Origin: Cinnamomum chago
Taxonomy: Eukaryota; Streptophyta; Magnoliopsida; Laurales; Lauraceae
Direction: 5' to 3'
DNA length: 64,000 nt
Assembly: GCA_038049695.1 (NCBI GenBank)
Contig: CP142453.1
Span: forward strand, 126,889,001 to 126,953,000
The translations under genes were made by a program, and so were the position numbers. The notes below the pieces were generated by a model. That model had not been told where the DNA came from. It saw nothing but the letters and a program-made list of their open reading frames with translations, and searched no databases. Shown here piece by piece: positions 1-12,300 of this stretch (position 1 is its first letter; each line of letters begins with the position of its first letter).

Positions 1-3000
1 ATCATCAAACTTTTCGGCATATTGACATGTTGCAGATTTCCTGGCACAGCCACTCCATCACCAGGAGTGTGGGTGGATGGAGTTGAAGGTTGAGAATTGG
101 GAGAAGGGCCCACTGTGTTCCCTGTACCGGTACTGTTTGCAGCTCCAGAAGAGGTAGCCTGTTTCCTTTTTCTGCTATTCTGAAAATATAATCACCAGGT
201 TATTAATAATAACAAATACATAATCAAGCTTTAGTTGGAAAAAGAAATCAGTTCCATTGAGGAATCTGCATGACGATTGTAAGCTAATATATATGTTTCT
301 TTCTAACAGATAACTATTTGATCTAGGGATGAAAAAAAGAACGACAAGTATCTAAAAATTAAGTGCAACCTGCTGCAGTTGCTGTTGCTGATGCTGGTCC
401 TGCGGCTGCTGAATGGAAGATTGCTGCATCTGGGACATCCTCATCTAATTAAAAACCATAAGAGACTCAGAAAGATGTCATAGCAAAAACTAAAATCCAA
501 TGTCCAACTTAACACATTCAGTCGGCATAAATTAGAATATGTCAAAGCAAACACTAAAACCCTTCAATGTCCAACTTAACACATTCAGTCGGTATAATAA
601 GAATATGCATTGATTGAATCCATACAAAGTGGGCATTAGCATTTGGAGCAGATCAAATCGTCATTTATTTCACATGCGAACTCCAGATTGTGAACCAGTT
701 CAACTGGTTCGGTTCAAACTATTGCTGTAGTTTGCTTTTTTTGAGAGAGCAGTAGCTTCTCCTCTCATATTCTATACCAGCAAAACCTATGCCACATGCC
801 CCAAATAGAAAGAAAATAATATTAAACTAAAAGATCAAAATATGAGAGGCAAAGTACGTAATAAACCATATACCAACCCAAAAGCTTAAGTTAATAGGTG
901 GAAGGCCCATACAGATATATTAAGTCATGTCAAGCCTATTACTTAAGCAATGTGAGATGTGGGATGTGGGGCTTCCCAACACTCCCCCTCACGTGCAGGG
1001 CCCAACAGATTTCATGGACGGGCCCGTCATGTGAGCTTACACAAGAACAACAGGATCGGAACCCACTCTGTTACTAACCATATACCAACCCTAAAACTTA
1101 AGCTAATAGGTGGAAGGCCCATATAGATATATTAAGACATTTCAAGCCTATTACTTAGGTGATGTGGGATGTGGGACTTCCCAACAAAGTTCATATTAGT
1201 TCGCAAACTTTTGTCTATCACTCAAGAGATTCTTCAAAAGATTTTCTTTTTCTGAACAGTGGTCCTCAATAGATATTGAAAATCATAAGAATATTTGAGA
1301 AATCAGTGTGATGAAAAGGATTTAGAAATATCTAAAAAGCTGGAAACATGTCTAATAAGAAATACAAATTAAAGTCGGTAAATAAAGAAAATAAAGACAA
1401 ATAAAAAAATTATTGAACGGTAAAAACGCTGAAAACTTAAGGAAAAAAAAAACTGGACAATACATAAAGAAAAGTAAAAGACCTAATAAATAAAGCTATA
1501 TATATATATATGAAAATAATGAATGACAAGTAAAAAAAATATATTATTTATATCAAAAAGAATAAAATAATTATTTTAATGAAAGTTACCATTCAGGAAA
1601 AAAAGAATTGAAAATATAAAGAAATAACTCAAAACAGAATACAAGAAAATTATAGTATTGGACAGACACTAGAAACTTCCAATGCAGATCTTTTTAAAGA
1701 GACACAATAAGATATAGACATATATGAGATCCAAAATTTTAATTGCTTTATTTTATGAAAAGATAAAAAAAAAAAAAAAGAGGAATTATTTTAAGGGAAA
1801 TTTTTCATTAAATGGTTCAACCCAGTTTGTTGTATGGAGTTGAATGTAAGACAATGAAGAAATGACCAGAAGCCAAAGTACATGTGGCAGAGATGCACAT
1901 GGTAAGACAGATTGGTAGAAATCAGTCATAGGCCCATAGCAAAGGATAGGATTAGCTGTATGTGTTTACTCTCCTTTGAATGAAAGGAATTGATTGTATA
2001 TAGCAGGCAATTGCTCTTTTGCAAGAGAGTAATTGAGCAAAACTTGCCAACACTACAAAATTTTGTTGGCCAACTGCCCACAAAAAACTCAATGAGTTCA
2101 AAGCAAAGGTATGACATAATGTTGGCAGTCGACATCTGAGTTTCTCTGAAGGTTTTTGTGCAATTTTTCTCCATCATTATCGTCAAGGTCTTGTTCCAAC
2201 AACGTTGGGGTTAGCGTAAAATTATGTAACCCCAATCCAGTCTATCCCGAGCCAAATCCTCAGATGGGTTGCACTTCTTCAAATCTATCATTACTACTAC
2301 CACATTTTTTCTCCAATCACAGGGTAAGTAAAAACCCCCATATTCTGTTGGATGAACTGGACAGTTCTCTGTATACAGTGTTCATCTAGACCATACAAAA
2401 TTGTGACTCTTTGGATTTTCGATTTGAAATTTAACCCAGACGTGCGCTTAAACACACCTAAATTTGTGAGTGGATCTGGTTTACAATCAGAGAGTGGTTC
2501 GTAGGCTGTATATTTGGCTTGATAGTTGATATTGTTTCTACTATGAGAAGTCAGGCTCAGACTCATTTCCTACCTACATAACTATTTACTTGAATGCAAT
2601 CATATGAGACAGGGTTCTACCTGCCCACTGCCTTGATATTCTCTGAGGCATTGTATGAAATAGTGCCTCCGGAATACTCTATTGATTATTGCACAACATA
2701 AACTCATACCCATTTCAAGAGTGCAAGCTCTGATACATCTGGGATGGGACTGATATTGTTTGTAATAAATATTTATCAGTCACTGGTCATGTTTGTTTTT
2801 AAGAAGTAACTAAATTTTAATTAAAGAAAAGGAAAAGCAGAACAAGAGAAATCACCCAAATCAAAGAAGAAAAACCATCAGTAGCCAATTGATCCACCAA
2901 ACCATTTGCCACCCGAAGAATGCGCTTAAAAAGATCTTCCACCATATACACAGTTCTCTCGTAGGGATGCAAAACCGTGCTACGACTTGAGAATAAGATG

Positions 3001-6000
3001 ACTCCAATTTGCATCAAGTGGTTCAATATGTCATTAGAGGCTTGGGTGGCAACCTTTTTCTTCTTCTTCTCCCCAGATTTGCTTCTTTTTTTAATTTTTT
3101 TGTTGTGAACCACAGATCGTTAATGGGAAAAAAAAAGGAATACGAAGGAAAAGACTGAAGTCAAAGAGGGGATTTATTCCAGGGCCCCATAAATCTAGAA
3201 ATTTGATTCTGTTTCTTTCAAATTCTCAACCATCTTTCTAACAAAAAAAAAAAAAAATTTACTCAACCATCATAAGAATCATCGAAAAACTAACCTTCAA
3301 AAGAATATCAGGTTGATCTTGCGAACCTCCTCTGACCTTAGGTGAACTTGATTGAATTGGGGAACCTATAGAACCTTCATTTCCTGCCGGTTGACCATCT
3401 TTCACATTCAAGCCACCCCTAGGTAAAACCTTAAATCTCCTAGGATCCATATCTCCATAGTTAGGTGAGCTCCCAAGGTTGCCTTGTGCATGGGCCTGTG
3501 CCAGGAATTGCTGTTGCTGTTGTGGTGACAAAAGCTGGAACTGATTTTGTGTCTGCAGAAAAGGTTTTTGAACTTGTGGGCCTATATTTGGGCGCATCTG
3601 GTCGATGCCCTGAGTAAAATGAGTTCAAAGTCAAAGACGACAATTTCCAGTAAATATCTATAATGAAACTAAAAAGACACTCATAAAATTTGGTACTGAG
3701 AAGTATCAGTATGTAACTTACAGTTAACGGCCAACCCTTTAGTGGAAGACCACTGACAGCTTGGTTCAATCCTGAATTGAAGAAAGAGGCAAATAAATTG
3801 TGGTAAATCCAAAGATAAATTTAGACTCCCACAACATGAAGAAATTCGAGGTTCTACTAGAATAATGCATAGATAGGTTCGTATAATCATATAACCTTCA
3901 GATAGAACATTCCATGCAGTTTTTCTTATTATTATTATGTTGGCCAAATGGGGACATTCTATGTCAGTTTTTAAACATGATTTCATGAAAAATAAAATAC
4001 AAAGTGAAATTTCTTACATCAAACTAGGGAGTTCCTTTCTCCCTAAATTGGCTTCCCGCTGTGTTGGTAGAAAATGGTTTGTGGGGCCCTAAGAGAATCA
4101 ACCTGACTTCCCAGTTGGAAGTCCAAGTATCATGGCAGAAGAATTACTTAAATTAAAGCTTCTCTCACTAAGCTACTTGTGTATTATGTCACTTTTCAGC
4201 TGCCTTAAGCTTTGAAGAGACTTGAAAGGCCCCAGTGTGACTTCTTGTAGCAAGGGATAGAGGAGATGAGACCACGGGAAAAAAAATTGGACTAGGGACC
4301 CAACTCGGTCAGGACCGAGTCCAAGTCGACTCTGCTGAGTCGCATGGGAATTGGCCTAGTCAGGCTGAGTAGTTGGCTTTTCCTTGCTATCAGTATTATA
4401 CTGCATCTATACATTTCTTCTATTAGAAGAAAAAAAAAAAATGGCTGGAGATCTCAAACCCCTCCCAAGAAAAATCTTAGCGCTGAGAGAGAAGACCATC
4501 TCCTTGTTTGTATCCAACCTTCCTATCTCTATTTCCTCTCCCGAGTTTAAGGCAATGTTCTGCAGGGCAGGTAGGAACTTGGACTCCTCCATTCCAAAAG
4601 AATTAGCAAGCGGTAAAGACAGAGGTTTTGCCTTCGTTAGATTTGGGTTGATGAGAGAAGCGGAACTAGGCATTGAGCTGGCCAGAGGCAGATCATGGGG
4701 ACGGAGCAGGATTAACGTGCAGTAATCGAACCAAAGAAAGAAGGTAGAGTCCTCCCAGCTAGTTAATCGGCATCCATCAGAGCCCTTCCTGGGAGATCCT
4801 GGGAAATTTGTTTCCTCTTTTGATAACCCATGGTTCAACCCTCTCAAACGATTGACAGCATCCCTTGGTACCTCGCCTCAAGAAGGGTGGATTCTTCAGA
4901 GAGGAGAGTCCCCTATGGTGAGAGTGGCTCCCTGGGTGATTAAAGAAGGTAAGAGCTCCCTCACCAATAGTCTGGTTGGATTTCTTAAGCACCTAGAGCA
5001 TGGGCTGTCTAGGGTTCATACCTGGTTGGAGTATCGATGAGGGAAGCAACCTGAAAAGGTTAGGCTACTAGACCGTGGTGCGGTCTGGATGCGGTGTCTC
5101 TGAGATTGAGGCAGAAGAATTCCTACTATCCCTCAAAGATGAAGAGGAGGCATATGACATGGCGTACTGAGACTTCCTTCAATATCTCATGTGTCGCATG
5201 GGTTTTGGGTAGAGATGGAGGATGTGGATTATGGAATGCATTCAATCAGCTCATTACTCCATTTTGGTAAATGGTTCTCCAAAAGGCTTTTTTCCTACGT
5301 CTAGACTCTAGAGATCTTCGCCAAGGGGACCCTCTTTCACCTTACTTGTTTTTTTATTGTCGGCGAGGCTTTGAGTCGTATGATTGAAGCAGCAGCTGGT
5401 GGGAACCTTATCAATGGGTTTAGGACTAGCATTAATGGCCCTATAGTCAGCAATTTGGAGTTCGCTGATGACATGCTTCTCTTTTGTGATGCCGATGAGG
5501 ATGAAATTAAGAATGGTGTAAGAGTGCCTGAAGGTCATCTTCTCGCTTTGGCAGGGCTTATGGGCTGCAAGGCTAGTGGGCTTCCTTCAACCCATTTGGG
5601 GTTGCCTCTCTACATTGGTGCTCCACCTAAACATTTGTGGTCTCCGGTGATGGAAAGGCTAGAAAAGAAACTCGCTCTAAGGCTAATTATCTATCTCTTG
5701 GAGGAAGAATTACCCCTATCAAATCGGTCCTCTCCAACATTTGTGGTCTCCGGTGATGAAAAGGCTAGAAAAGAAACTCGCTCTATGGAATGCTAATTAT
5801 CTATCTCTTGGAGGAAGAATTACCCTTATCAAATCGGTCCTCTCCAATTTGCCAATATACTTCTTATCTTTATACAAGTGCCCGATGGAGAATATCAAAT
5901 GCATTGAAAAATTACAGTGGGATTTTTTGTGGCGAGGGTCTGAAGTGAAGATAAAATTCCACTTGGTGAGATGAAATCTTGTTCGCAAATCTAAAAAAGG

Positions 6001-9000
6001 GGGAGGCCTGGGAATTAAATCTATTAAAACTATGAATCAAGCTCTTCGTGCCAAATGGTTATGGCGACTCGGGGATTAGTCAGTTGGTCTCTGGAAGGAA
6101 GTGCTTTCCTCTAAATACAGTGTTGCCAGAGGAGGATGGGAGGTGCGCGGTGATTCTCATCAACATTTGGAAAGGCATCTTCTCTAAGTTCACCAACTAG
6201 CATGTGGGCAAGGGAGACAACGTTGGGGACTCTCCTTTGGCGTCCCAATTCCTAGACCTCTTCCATTGCGCAAAGAACAAAAGAACTCTTGTGCAGGATT
6301 ATGTGGAGAGAGGAGATAAATTAATATGGGGCCCTACTTTTAGAAGAAACCTCACTCATGTGGAAGAAGGTCAATTTTGCTTGCTCTTGGCTCTAATTGA
6401 GGTCTATATTCCAGTGGATGGTAGAGATTTAATGCTATGGTCTTGCTCTGCGGATGGGAGTTTCTCCGTTGCCTCTTGTTTTGCTGCTTTCAATAGGGAC
6501 AATTCAGGTGCTTCCAATATTGCCCAGTTGTGAAAGTTCAAAGCTCCTCCAAGAGTCCTCGCATTTTCATGGATAGCCTTACTTGGAGGTACTTTAAACA
6601 TTGATAATCTCCGACGTCGGAAATTGTGTATTGTAAATGCTTGCCCCATGTGTTTGGCTGACAAGGTGACAGTGGATCACCTATTTCTGAATTGTAGGGT
6701 TGCTTAGTTCCTTTGGAACTCTGTATTTAGTTGGTTTGATGTTAATGGGATTCTTCCCTCTAATCTATCTCATCTCTTCGATGTGTGGAATTTGGGAGTT
6801 GGTTCTTGTAGAGGTCGTATAATGTGGAGATTTTCGTTCGTGGCTATGTTATGGGTGATCTAGAAAGAGAGAAACAACCGATGTTTTCAAGACAAAGCTA
6901 CCAACGAGGTCCTTCTTAAGGGACAAGATTAAACATCTTGTAGCTTCCTGAGTCTCTCCCCTGGCCCCTTTTCGGGGTTTCCCGGTGGATATGATTCAAA
7001 GGAATTGTAAATAAGTGTCGTTCTCCTCTCCAACAAAGCTCAATGCCATTCACAAATGCAAACCCCCGCCCCCCCCAAGTAGTCTTAAACTAAACTTTGA
7101 TGGAAGTGCCCATGGTAACCCGGTGTGGCTGGGGCGGAAGGAATTATTGGGAACGACATAGACTGGCCCATTCTTTCCTTCTCGTGGCCTTCAGCTCAAC
7201 AAATGTTGCAAAACTACTGGCTATTGCGACCGGCCTTAGAGAAGTAAAGTGGTGGAACCTACAATTTGATTATTGAATGGGACTCTTTTTGCGCAATCCA
7301 GTGGGCCCGGGAGTTGCTAAAGCTCATTGGTGGAAGGTGGCTGGTGTGGTTGAGGAGATTTTTTTATCTTGCGAAAGGCCTTCAAGTCTCCTTTTCCCAT
7401 ATTGATCGAAGTGCGAACACAGAAGCTGCTCACCTAGCCAAGGAGGGTGCTTCTCGTCATGATTTAAGGGTTATTTTGTATCCCTTGTAATTTTGTTTAT
7501 TTCCTTTTTTGTTGTTTTCTTTTTGGCGTGGGGCTTGGGTCCATAGTTTTTTCTCTAGGCCTTGGCTTCCGGCTTTCTTTTGTTGCATAAATACAGTTTT
7601 TAACACTTCGACAAAAACCAAGAGACTACCCAATTTTACTTTCCTAACTACCAATAAACCCCGATTTTCCCACATTCCTAACAGCTTCTTTGGTAAACTT
7701 ACTTAATTAGTGAAGTGAAGTAAATGGTCAATTCAAAAGAGAAGAAAAGAAGAGGGGTCAAATCAAACGGTGCTAAATTTCAAAAAGCACATCTTCTTTA
7801 AGTCAAAAGGCTATGCCCTCATGCCATTAAATGAGAAAAAACTTTCTTCTTTCTACAACAAAAAAAAAAAGTCAAAAAGTTATCCTCGTGACAAAAAACC
7901 ATAACATGGCTTCTTTTTTTTCCATTTAGCACTTTTTAATTTGAAAGTCCCCTCTTCATATTCCCTGGGCATTGGGCAAGCAAGTAATGTTACCTGCACT
8001 GCCAAGTCCTGACTTTGACTGCGCAATTCCTTGGCTATAAATTGATGATGGATCCATGGGCATAGATCTTTGGGCTACACTCAAGTTGACATCACCTTTG
8101 ATGTCCTACAAGTTCAAAAACAATATGATATCAAATAAAAATTGAGATCATACATGGCAAAACTGATGCATCTGGAAAGGAAAAAAGAAAAATAGCAATA
8201 ACAAGAATAAAATAAAAACAAATTAAGAACTATTGGGCAAGTAGTTACAGTAGTCTGCTGAGTTCGTGCCTGCATTTGCTGCAATGCCGTAGGCACACTG
8301 CCTGGACTACCTTGAACCAACTGCCTGTGTCAGAAAGAAGAAGAACAACAGCTATTAACAACCCCATGGAGAGTTAACACAGGTGCAGATACTCTACGTC
8401 ACAAGGAACAAAGTCTAGCAAATCGAACCCTGAATGGTTGGTTGCAGATTTGATAAGGGCCATCCGATTTGCATCAAGAAGTTGCGGGGATGACTCTGAA
8501 TCCATGGAATGAGGATGTTTCATACGATCCTCGTACATTTTTGCAGCCAATCCAATAGCTGTCTGCCCTAACATTCCTTCGGGGTTCATAGCATTTATTG
8601 GCCCGCTGAGAGAAGGATGACTACCATCCCTCCGTTGCAAGTGAGCATGTCGCTGCATAATTTGCAATTGCTGCAACTGTATCTGTTGCTGTTGCTGTTG
8701 CTGTTGCTCCCTGGCTTTCATTTGCTGTACCTACACACCGCCATGAAGAAATTTTATGTTGATCTAAGACACACTGACTACCAATAAAGTCAGATGGACC
8801 CAAATATTAGGAAATGACGCTCTAAACGTCTTTGTAGAGTCACCTCAATATAAGATGCAGCCACCTCAGAATGTTTCTCATTTGTCCTTGCAATAAAGAT
8901 GTCCCAGAAGACAGACCACCATTCAAAAAGAAAGCCACCCGGCGCATCAATTGCTGCAAGGTCTCCGCAGCTAGCACAGTTACTTTTTAATATTTTAAAT

Positions 9001-11372
9001 TCTTTTCCTCAAAAAATGCTAAGTATTGCTGGTTTTTCATTTAGCTTTTTCCTATTGCTTTAAATGGCAGCTTCGCCATAAAATATATATATATATATTT
9101 AACAGGCAGATATTGCAAAAATTTCTTTGGAAAAAATTAAACTCAAACTAATATGATATTACAAGTAAAAGGACAGGAAATTTTGAGAAAGATATATTGG
9201 TTCTACCAACTTGAGAGTAAGATTTGGGCATTATTAACATACACTAGATAAATTCAAGTATAAATATGGATGTGATTCTGAGTGATATGAATGAAAGGCC
9301 CACTTTATATAAGGTTTGATAAAACCATGGCCCTGGATATACAAGATAAAGACACGAAACATGGAAATCAGCCATCTGGCTGAGATTGTCATGTTTATAT
9401 TCTATTTTTGGCGTTAAAGGATAGGAGAAATGCCCTAGCTCAATGACAACTGTGGAACCAAAAGCCTTTCTTACAGAAAATGGGTTCTGGCTCCCGCCTA
9501 AACCTGCAACTTAAGTGCCTGTTGGTTGCAGGTCATGGACAGGCCCTCAGTTGCACTTCAAGCTCTATCAGCAAGACACTGACCATAATTTTGGATCATC
9601 AGATGTGTACAACACCATAATATGAGATGAAAGTATAAAAGTTGCTCCAACATCTAAATATAAAGAAAAAATAATGTGAAAAAATGTGGGTTTTAATTTG
9701 TGACGATAATTAGCATTTCATACACAAACCCCCTAAAAAAAGAAAGAAAAGGGAAAGAAAAAGAGCAACGATTATCATTGTAGCACCCACATCTTCAGGC
9801 AAAGCATAAAAAGCAAGTGACCCTTTACTTTAGAGATGGCCAGACTTAATTAAATGATGATGGAAAATAAAAACGCAAAGGAAAATTAGAACAATAGCAG
9901 TCCATCAAGTGCATGGAAAGGCATGAGTCATACTATGGAAAATGATAGATATAAATTGCAGCATGCACAATTCAGAAAGCAAAGGAGCAAAAGCAAATGA
10001 GAGAGAGAGAGAGACAGAGAGAGAGTCTGTGTTAAAGTTTCAGCTTCCTTCACTTTTGGTGGATGCTCTCTTCTATGAAGGCTACTTCGTTGTTATGTGA
10101 GGAAAGGAACAACAGATGTTTGCGGAACAAACAGCTACCCATCAGGGACTTGATCAGGGTTGCTAGATGGTGGACTATCTCTTGGCATCAGATTATAAAC
10201 AGTTCTTGAAAGTTTCTATAGATATCATTGATGGGAAGTAGATGGAGTTGATAAAAGACAAGATGTTCATTTCTAGCCCAGAGATTTCCTGGATTCCTCC
10301 ATCAGAAGGATGGTGAAAAGTTAATTTTGATGCCAGCAGTTTGGATAACCAATGCATACCAAGGGGAATGTGGGATCATTTGTGATGCAGTGGGGAACTT
10401 TTAAGAAAAGATTCTCATCACCTAGTGTTTATACATGTATTAATGAGGCTAAATTCTTGCAGTTGCTCATTGAGGTGAGAGCGGCTTACAGCCTAGACCT
10501 TTTCCTCAAGCGAAGATTGGGCAGAGGGAGCATGTGCTGACCCATGGAAAAATACCCCATGCTTAGATGAGGTTGAAGGACCTATTGAATGGTGGCATGG
10601 TGCTGTTTTTCCATGTTCCATGGGTGGCTAATGAGCTACGAGATTGATCTATCTAAAGATGATGGTTCCCATTCTGCTTCAACCTTTGAGTTGTAACTCT
10701 TTTAGTCTCTTTCCTTGTTTAGCTCACTGACCCCCTTGTGCAACTACCCCATGTTCATTCATCTTTCAAAAAATTAAATAAAATAAAATAAATAACAATG
10801 CGGGTGCAACCTCCTTGATGTCTTTTACGACATTCACTTCAGGTGGCAAAAAAAAAAACAGGTACGCTCTACGCTTTTCAATTCCCCAGTAATAATACCA
10901 TCTTTAAGTAACACAATCTCAAATTTTTCCAATTCTAGTATTTAGTAATCAAGCATGGTGTATCATATTCGCAAGGACATGCGATGCGATCTCAGTTCCT
11001 AAAGGGAAGAGACTTGATTACCATATGTATACAAAGAAAAGAAGGAAAAACATAAAAGGGGCATAAGAAAACAGCAATAGTAAATTAAACCTGCACATGG
11101 TTCATAGAACTTTATTACCTACTGGATCTGCTGCAACCTTTCCCTCAGCCATGAATGCTTTTGCAGTAGTATGCAAATTTCTTTTCAGCAAATAATCATA
11201 TATGTAAACATCGAGCCTGAACAAAATGCGCAGGTTAGAACAGCAAACCATATGACAAACAACTGTACTAAGAAATACATCAACAATAGAAAAAAAAAAT
11301 CAAAATCATAGACAGAAAAATCTTCCACAGACAACCATACATCTTATCTGCTTCCCAGTTACTCTGCGCCAT
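1..11372 (-). CDS. LUH: LEUNIG_HOMOLOG-type transcriptional co-repressor, N-terminal part (partial, runs off the left edge)
   Basis: Groucho/Tup1-type co-repressor that works in the nucleus with SEUSS-type adaptors. Coding exons on the minus strand: 11341-11372, 11119-11216, 8844-8953, 8429-8730, 8249-8324, 7994-8105, 3722-3771, 3295-3609, 370-444 and 1-179. All introns have GT/AG ends and the phases close, giving 449 residues plus two bases. The start is [20 protein letters not shown], the LisH/LUFS start of this family. Residues 1-88 are the LUFS domain, including [13 protein letters not shown]. Next come a Q-rich segment with seven consecutive Q (about residue 90), the LUH-type stretch [42 protein letters not shown], a second Q-rich exon and NSRKRKQ. 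The C-terminal WD40 repeats lie beyond position 1. The word choice fits LUH better than LUG. The introns of 4222, 2850 and 2165 bp are enlarged by transposons. Exon 8 has a second in-frame donor (see findings). Confidence 0.95.
857..1186 (-). mobile_element. TRIM retrotransposon (about 330 bp) in LUH intron 8
   Basis: Two direct repeats of about 118-125 bp (857-981 and 1069-1186) flank an 87-bp interior with no coding capacity. On the minus strand the LTR begins TGTTGGGAAGTCCCACATCC. A G-rich polypurine tract (GTGAGGGGGAG) precedes the downstream LTR. The flanks AAGTA (852-856) and AAGTT (1187-1191) look like a 5-bp target duplication with one change. The LTR and interior match the element at 50401-51647. 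The primer-binding site is eroded. It has the same orientation as the host gene. Confidence 0.85.
2172..2320 (-). mobile_element. RTE-type LINE 3' end remnant
   Basis: It reads on the minus strand as the tail of an RTE-clade LINE: a conserved C-terminal segment followed by a GTTGGAACAAGACCTTGACG-like end and a degenerate (ATG)n tail. The same end recurs at 46568-46870 (minus) and at the end of the larger copy near 22.6 kb. It is a short, truncated fragment inside LUH intron 8. The rest of that intron (about 1190-3290) is AT-rich with nothing else I recognise, apart from a weak LINE RNase H-like reading on the minus strand at 2820-3110. Confidence 0.65.
4270..7640 (+). mobile_element. L1-type non-LTR retrotransposon, degenerate, antisense in LUH intron 6
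   Basis: ORF1 remnant at 4441-4725 encodes an RNA-recognition motif, with RNP2-like LFVSNL and RNP1-like [11 protein letters not shown]2 follows as broken reading frames. It has the reverse-transcriptase core [16 protein letters not shown] near 5460-5505, then a HLGLPL thumb motif. A zf-RVT finger ([18 protein letters not shown]) sits at about 6640-6700. An RNase H-like segment spans about 7085-7490, starting [11 protein letters not shown] and ending [12 protein letters not shown]. The 5' part of ORF2, including the endonuclease and early RT motifs, is mostly missing, and many stops and frameshifts are present. No clear target duplication was found, so both ends are approximate. It cannot be autonomous. 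It accounts for most of this 4.2-kb intron. Confidence 0.85.
5632..5847 (+). repeat. Tandem duplication of about 106 bp inside the LINE
   Basis: The block starting CATTTGTGGTCTCCGGTGAT occurs at 5632 and again at 5738 with near identity. Small differences (for example CTCTAAGG versus CTCTATGGAATG) lie near the middle. It is a local duplication within the decayed ORF2, downstream of the RT catalytic motif. Confidence 0.85.
10060..10790 (+). mobile_element. L1-type LINE 3' fragment (zf-RVT tail and RNase H), in LUH intron 2
   Basis: Broken frames read as the end of LINE ORF2. A segment with CEERNNRC follows the zf-RVT region, and the RNase H start WIPPSEGW plus VNFDASS lies near 10290-10345. 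It ends in an AT-rich tail with AAATAAAATAAAATAAATAA near 10775-10796. No intact frame remains. It is antisense to LUH and resembles, but is not a copy of, the element at 4270-7640. The rest of intron 2 (8954-10060) is AT-rich, with a short (GA)n at 9997-10025. Confidence 0.65.
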
Positions 11373-12300
11373 CTTCTTCTTGGATCAGCGACAAGGAAAG
11401 CATACAACAATTCAAATTATCGAAATTCACGGCTGCAATTAAGCCATTGTTTGAGTCAAATAGCTCCAAATACATAACAGAAAGGAAAATTGAACATGAA
11501 CAACTTCAGCAAGAACAGGGAAAAAAAAAAACACACAAGAACTACATAACGACCTGCGATCTAGCGGATGCGGAAGATCAAAACCTACATTCCCGATCCA
11601 GGCTTCCAGGCGAACTCGATCTTCATCACTAAAACCCTAATTCAAACTCCAGCAACTAGAAATGCACTAAAATCACCAAGAACAAACAAACATCAACGAG
11701 ATTTCAATAGGAGCTGCTGATCATCGCATAAAACCGAGATTCTCTCGTCAAACAGCGCTTCAAACGCGTGTTTAGGGCATTCGAACAGATCGATTTCTTG
11801 AATTTTTTTTCCCTCAAAACATGAAGAATTCCAGGGATTTGAGAGTTTCTTAAAGGGGATATACGGCAGATTCCCGGAATTAGGGTTTCGGCTCAGGTGC
11901 AGAAGAAAAGCAGCTTGATTTTTTTAAGGAAGCGAAGATCGATCGCTTTCATTCTTCTTCAATTCACTAGAGAGAGAGAGAGAGATATGGATGAATGAAA
12001 TAGCCTTAATTTGCATGGAGCTTCGGGTCGATATACGAAGCTGCAGGTTAGGTTAGGCACGGAAGCAGGTTCGGATGAGGCTCGGACCGAAGCTGTAACT
12101 CAGCAGGAGTCGTGGTAAGTAAATGGAGGTTTCCGCGTCCAAGTTGGTAAACAGGTTTTTCATGCTCCTACTCTTTTTTATGCCACGTGGACGCCTGAGA
12201 TGAAAGAATTCGAGTCCAGATCCTCCGTGGCTTTTGATCTTCCCAGATAGTGCTAGAGAAATATAGTGAAGCTCAACTATTAAAAACATCAGTATTATTC
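11373..12300 (-). promoter_or_regulatory. 5' leader and proximal promoter of LUH
   Basis: This lies upstream of the LUH start codon on the minus strand. It holds a purine-rich leader with a (GA)n run at about 11971-11987. A perfect palindromic G-box, CCACGTGG, sits at 12183-12190, about 0.8 kb before the ATG. I found no convincing minus-strand TATA box and could not place the transcription start. A 5' UTR intron is possible but not resolved. Family knowledge says only that G-boxes bind bZIP/bHLH factors; use of this one is inference. Confidence 0.5.
12183..12190. promoter_or_regulatory. G-box palindrome CCACGTGG
   Basis: Exact eight-base palindrome in the upstream region of LUH. It is the canonical plant bZIP/bHLH site. 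Distance and orientation fit a proximal promoter element, but function is not shown. Confidence 0.45.

Noticed and set aside
2817-3113. Minus-strand frame with NGLVDQLA as a LINE RNase H tail
   Set aside because: The match is a handful of residues, and the start is a Lys-rich low-complexity run. Not enough to call.
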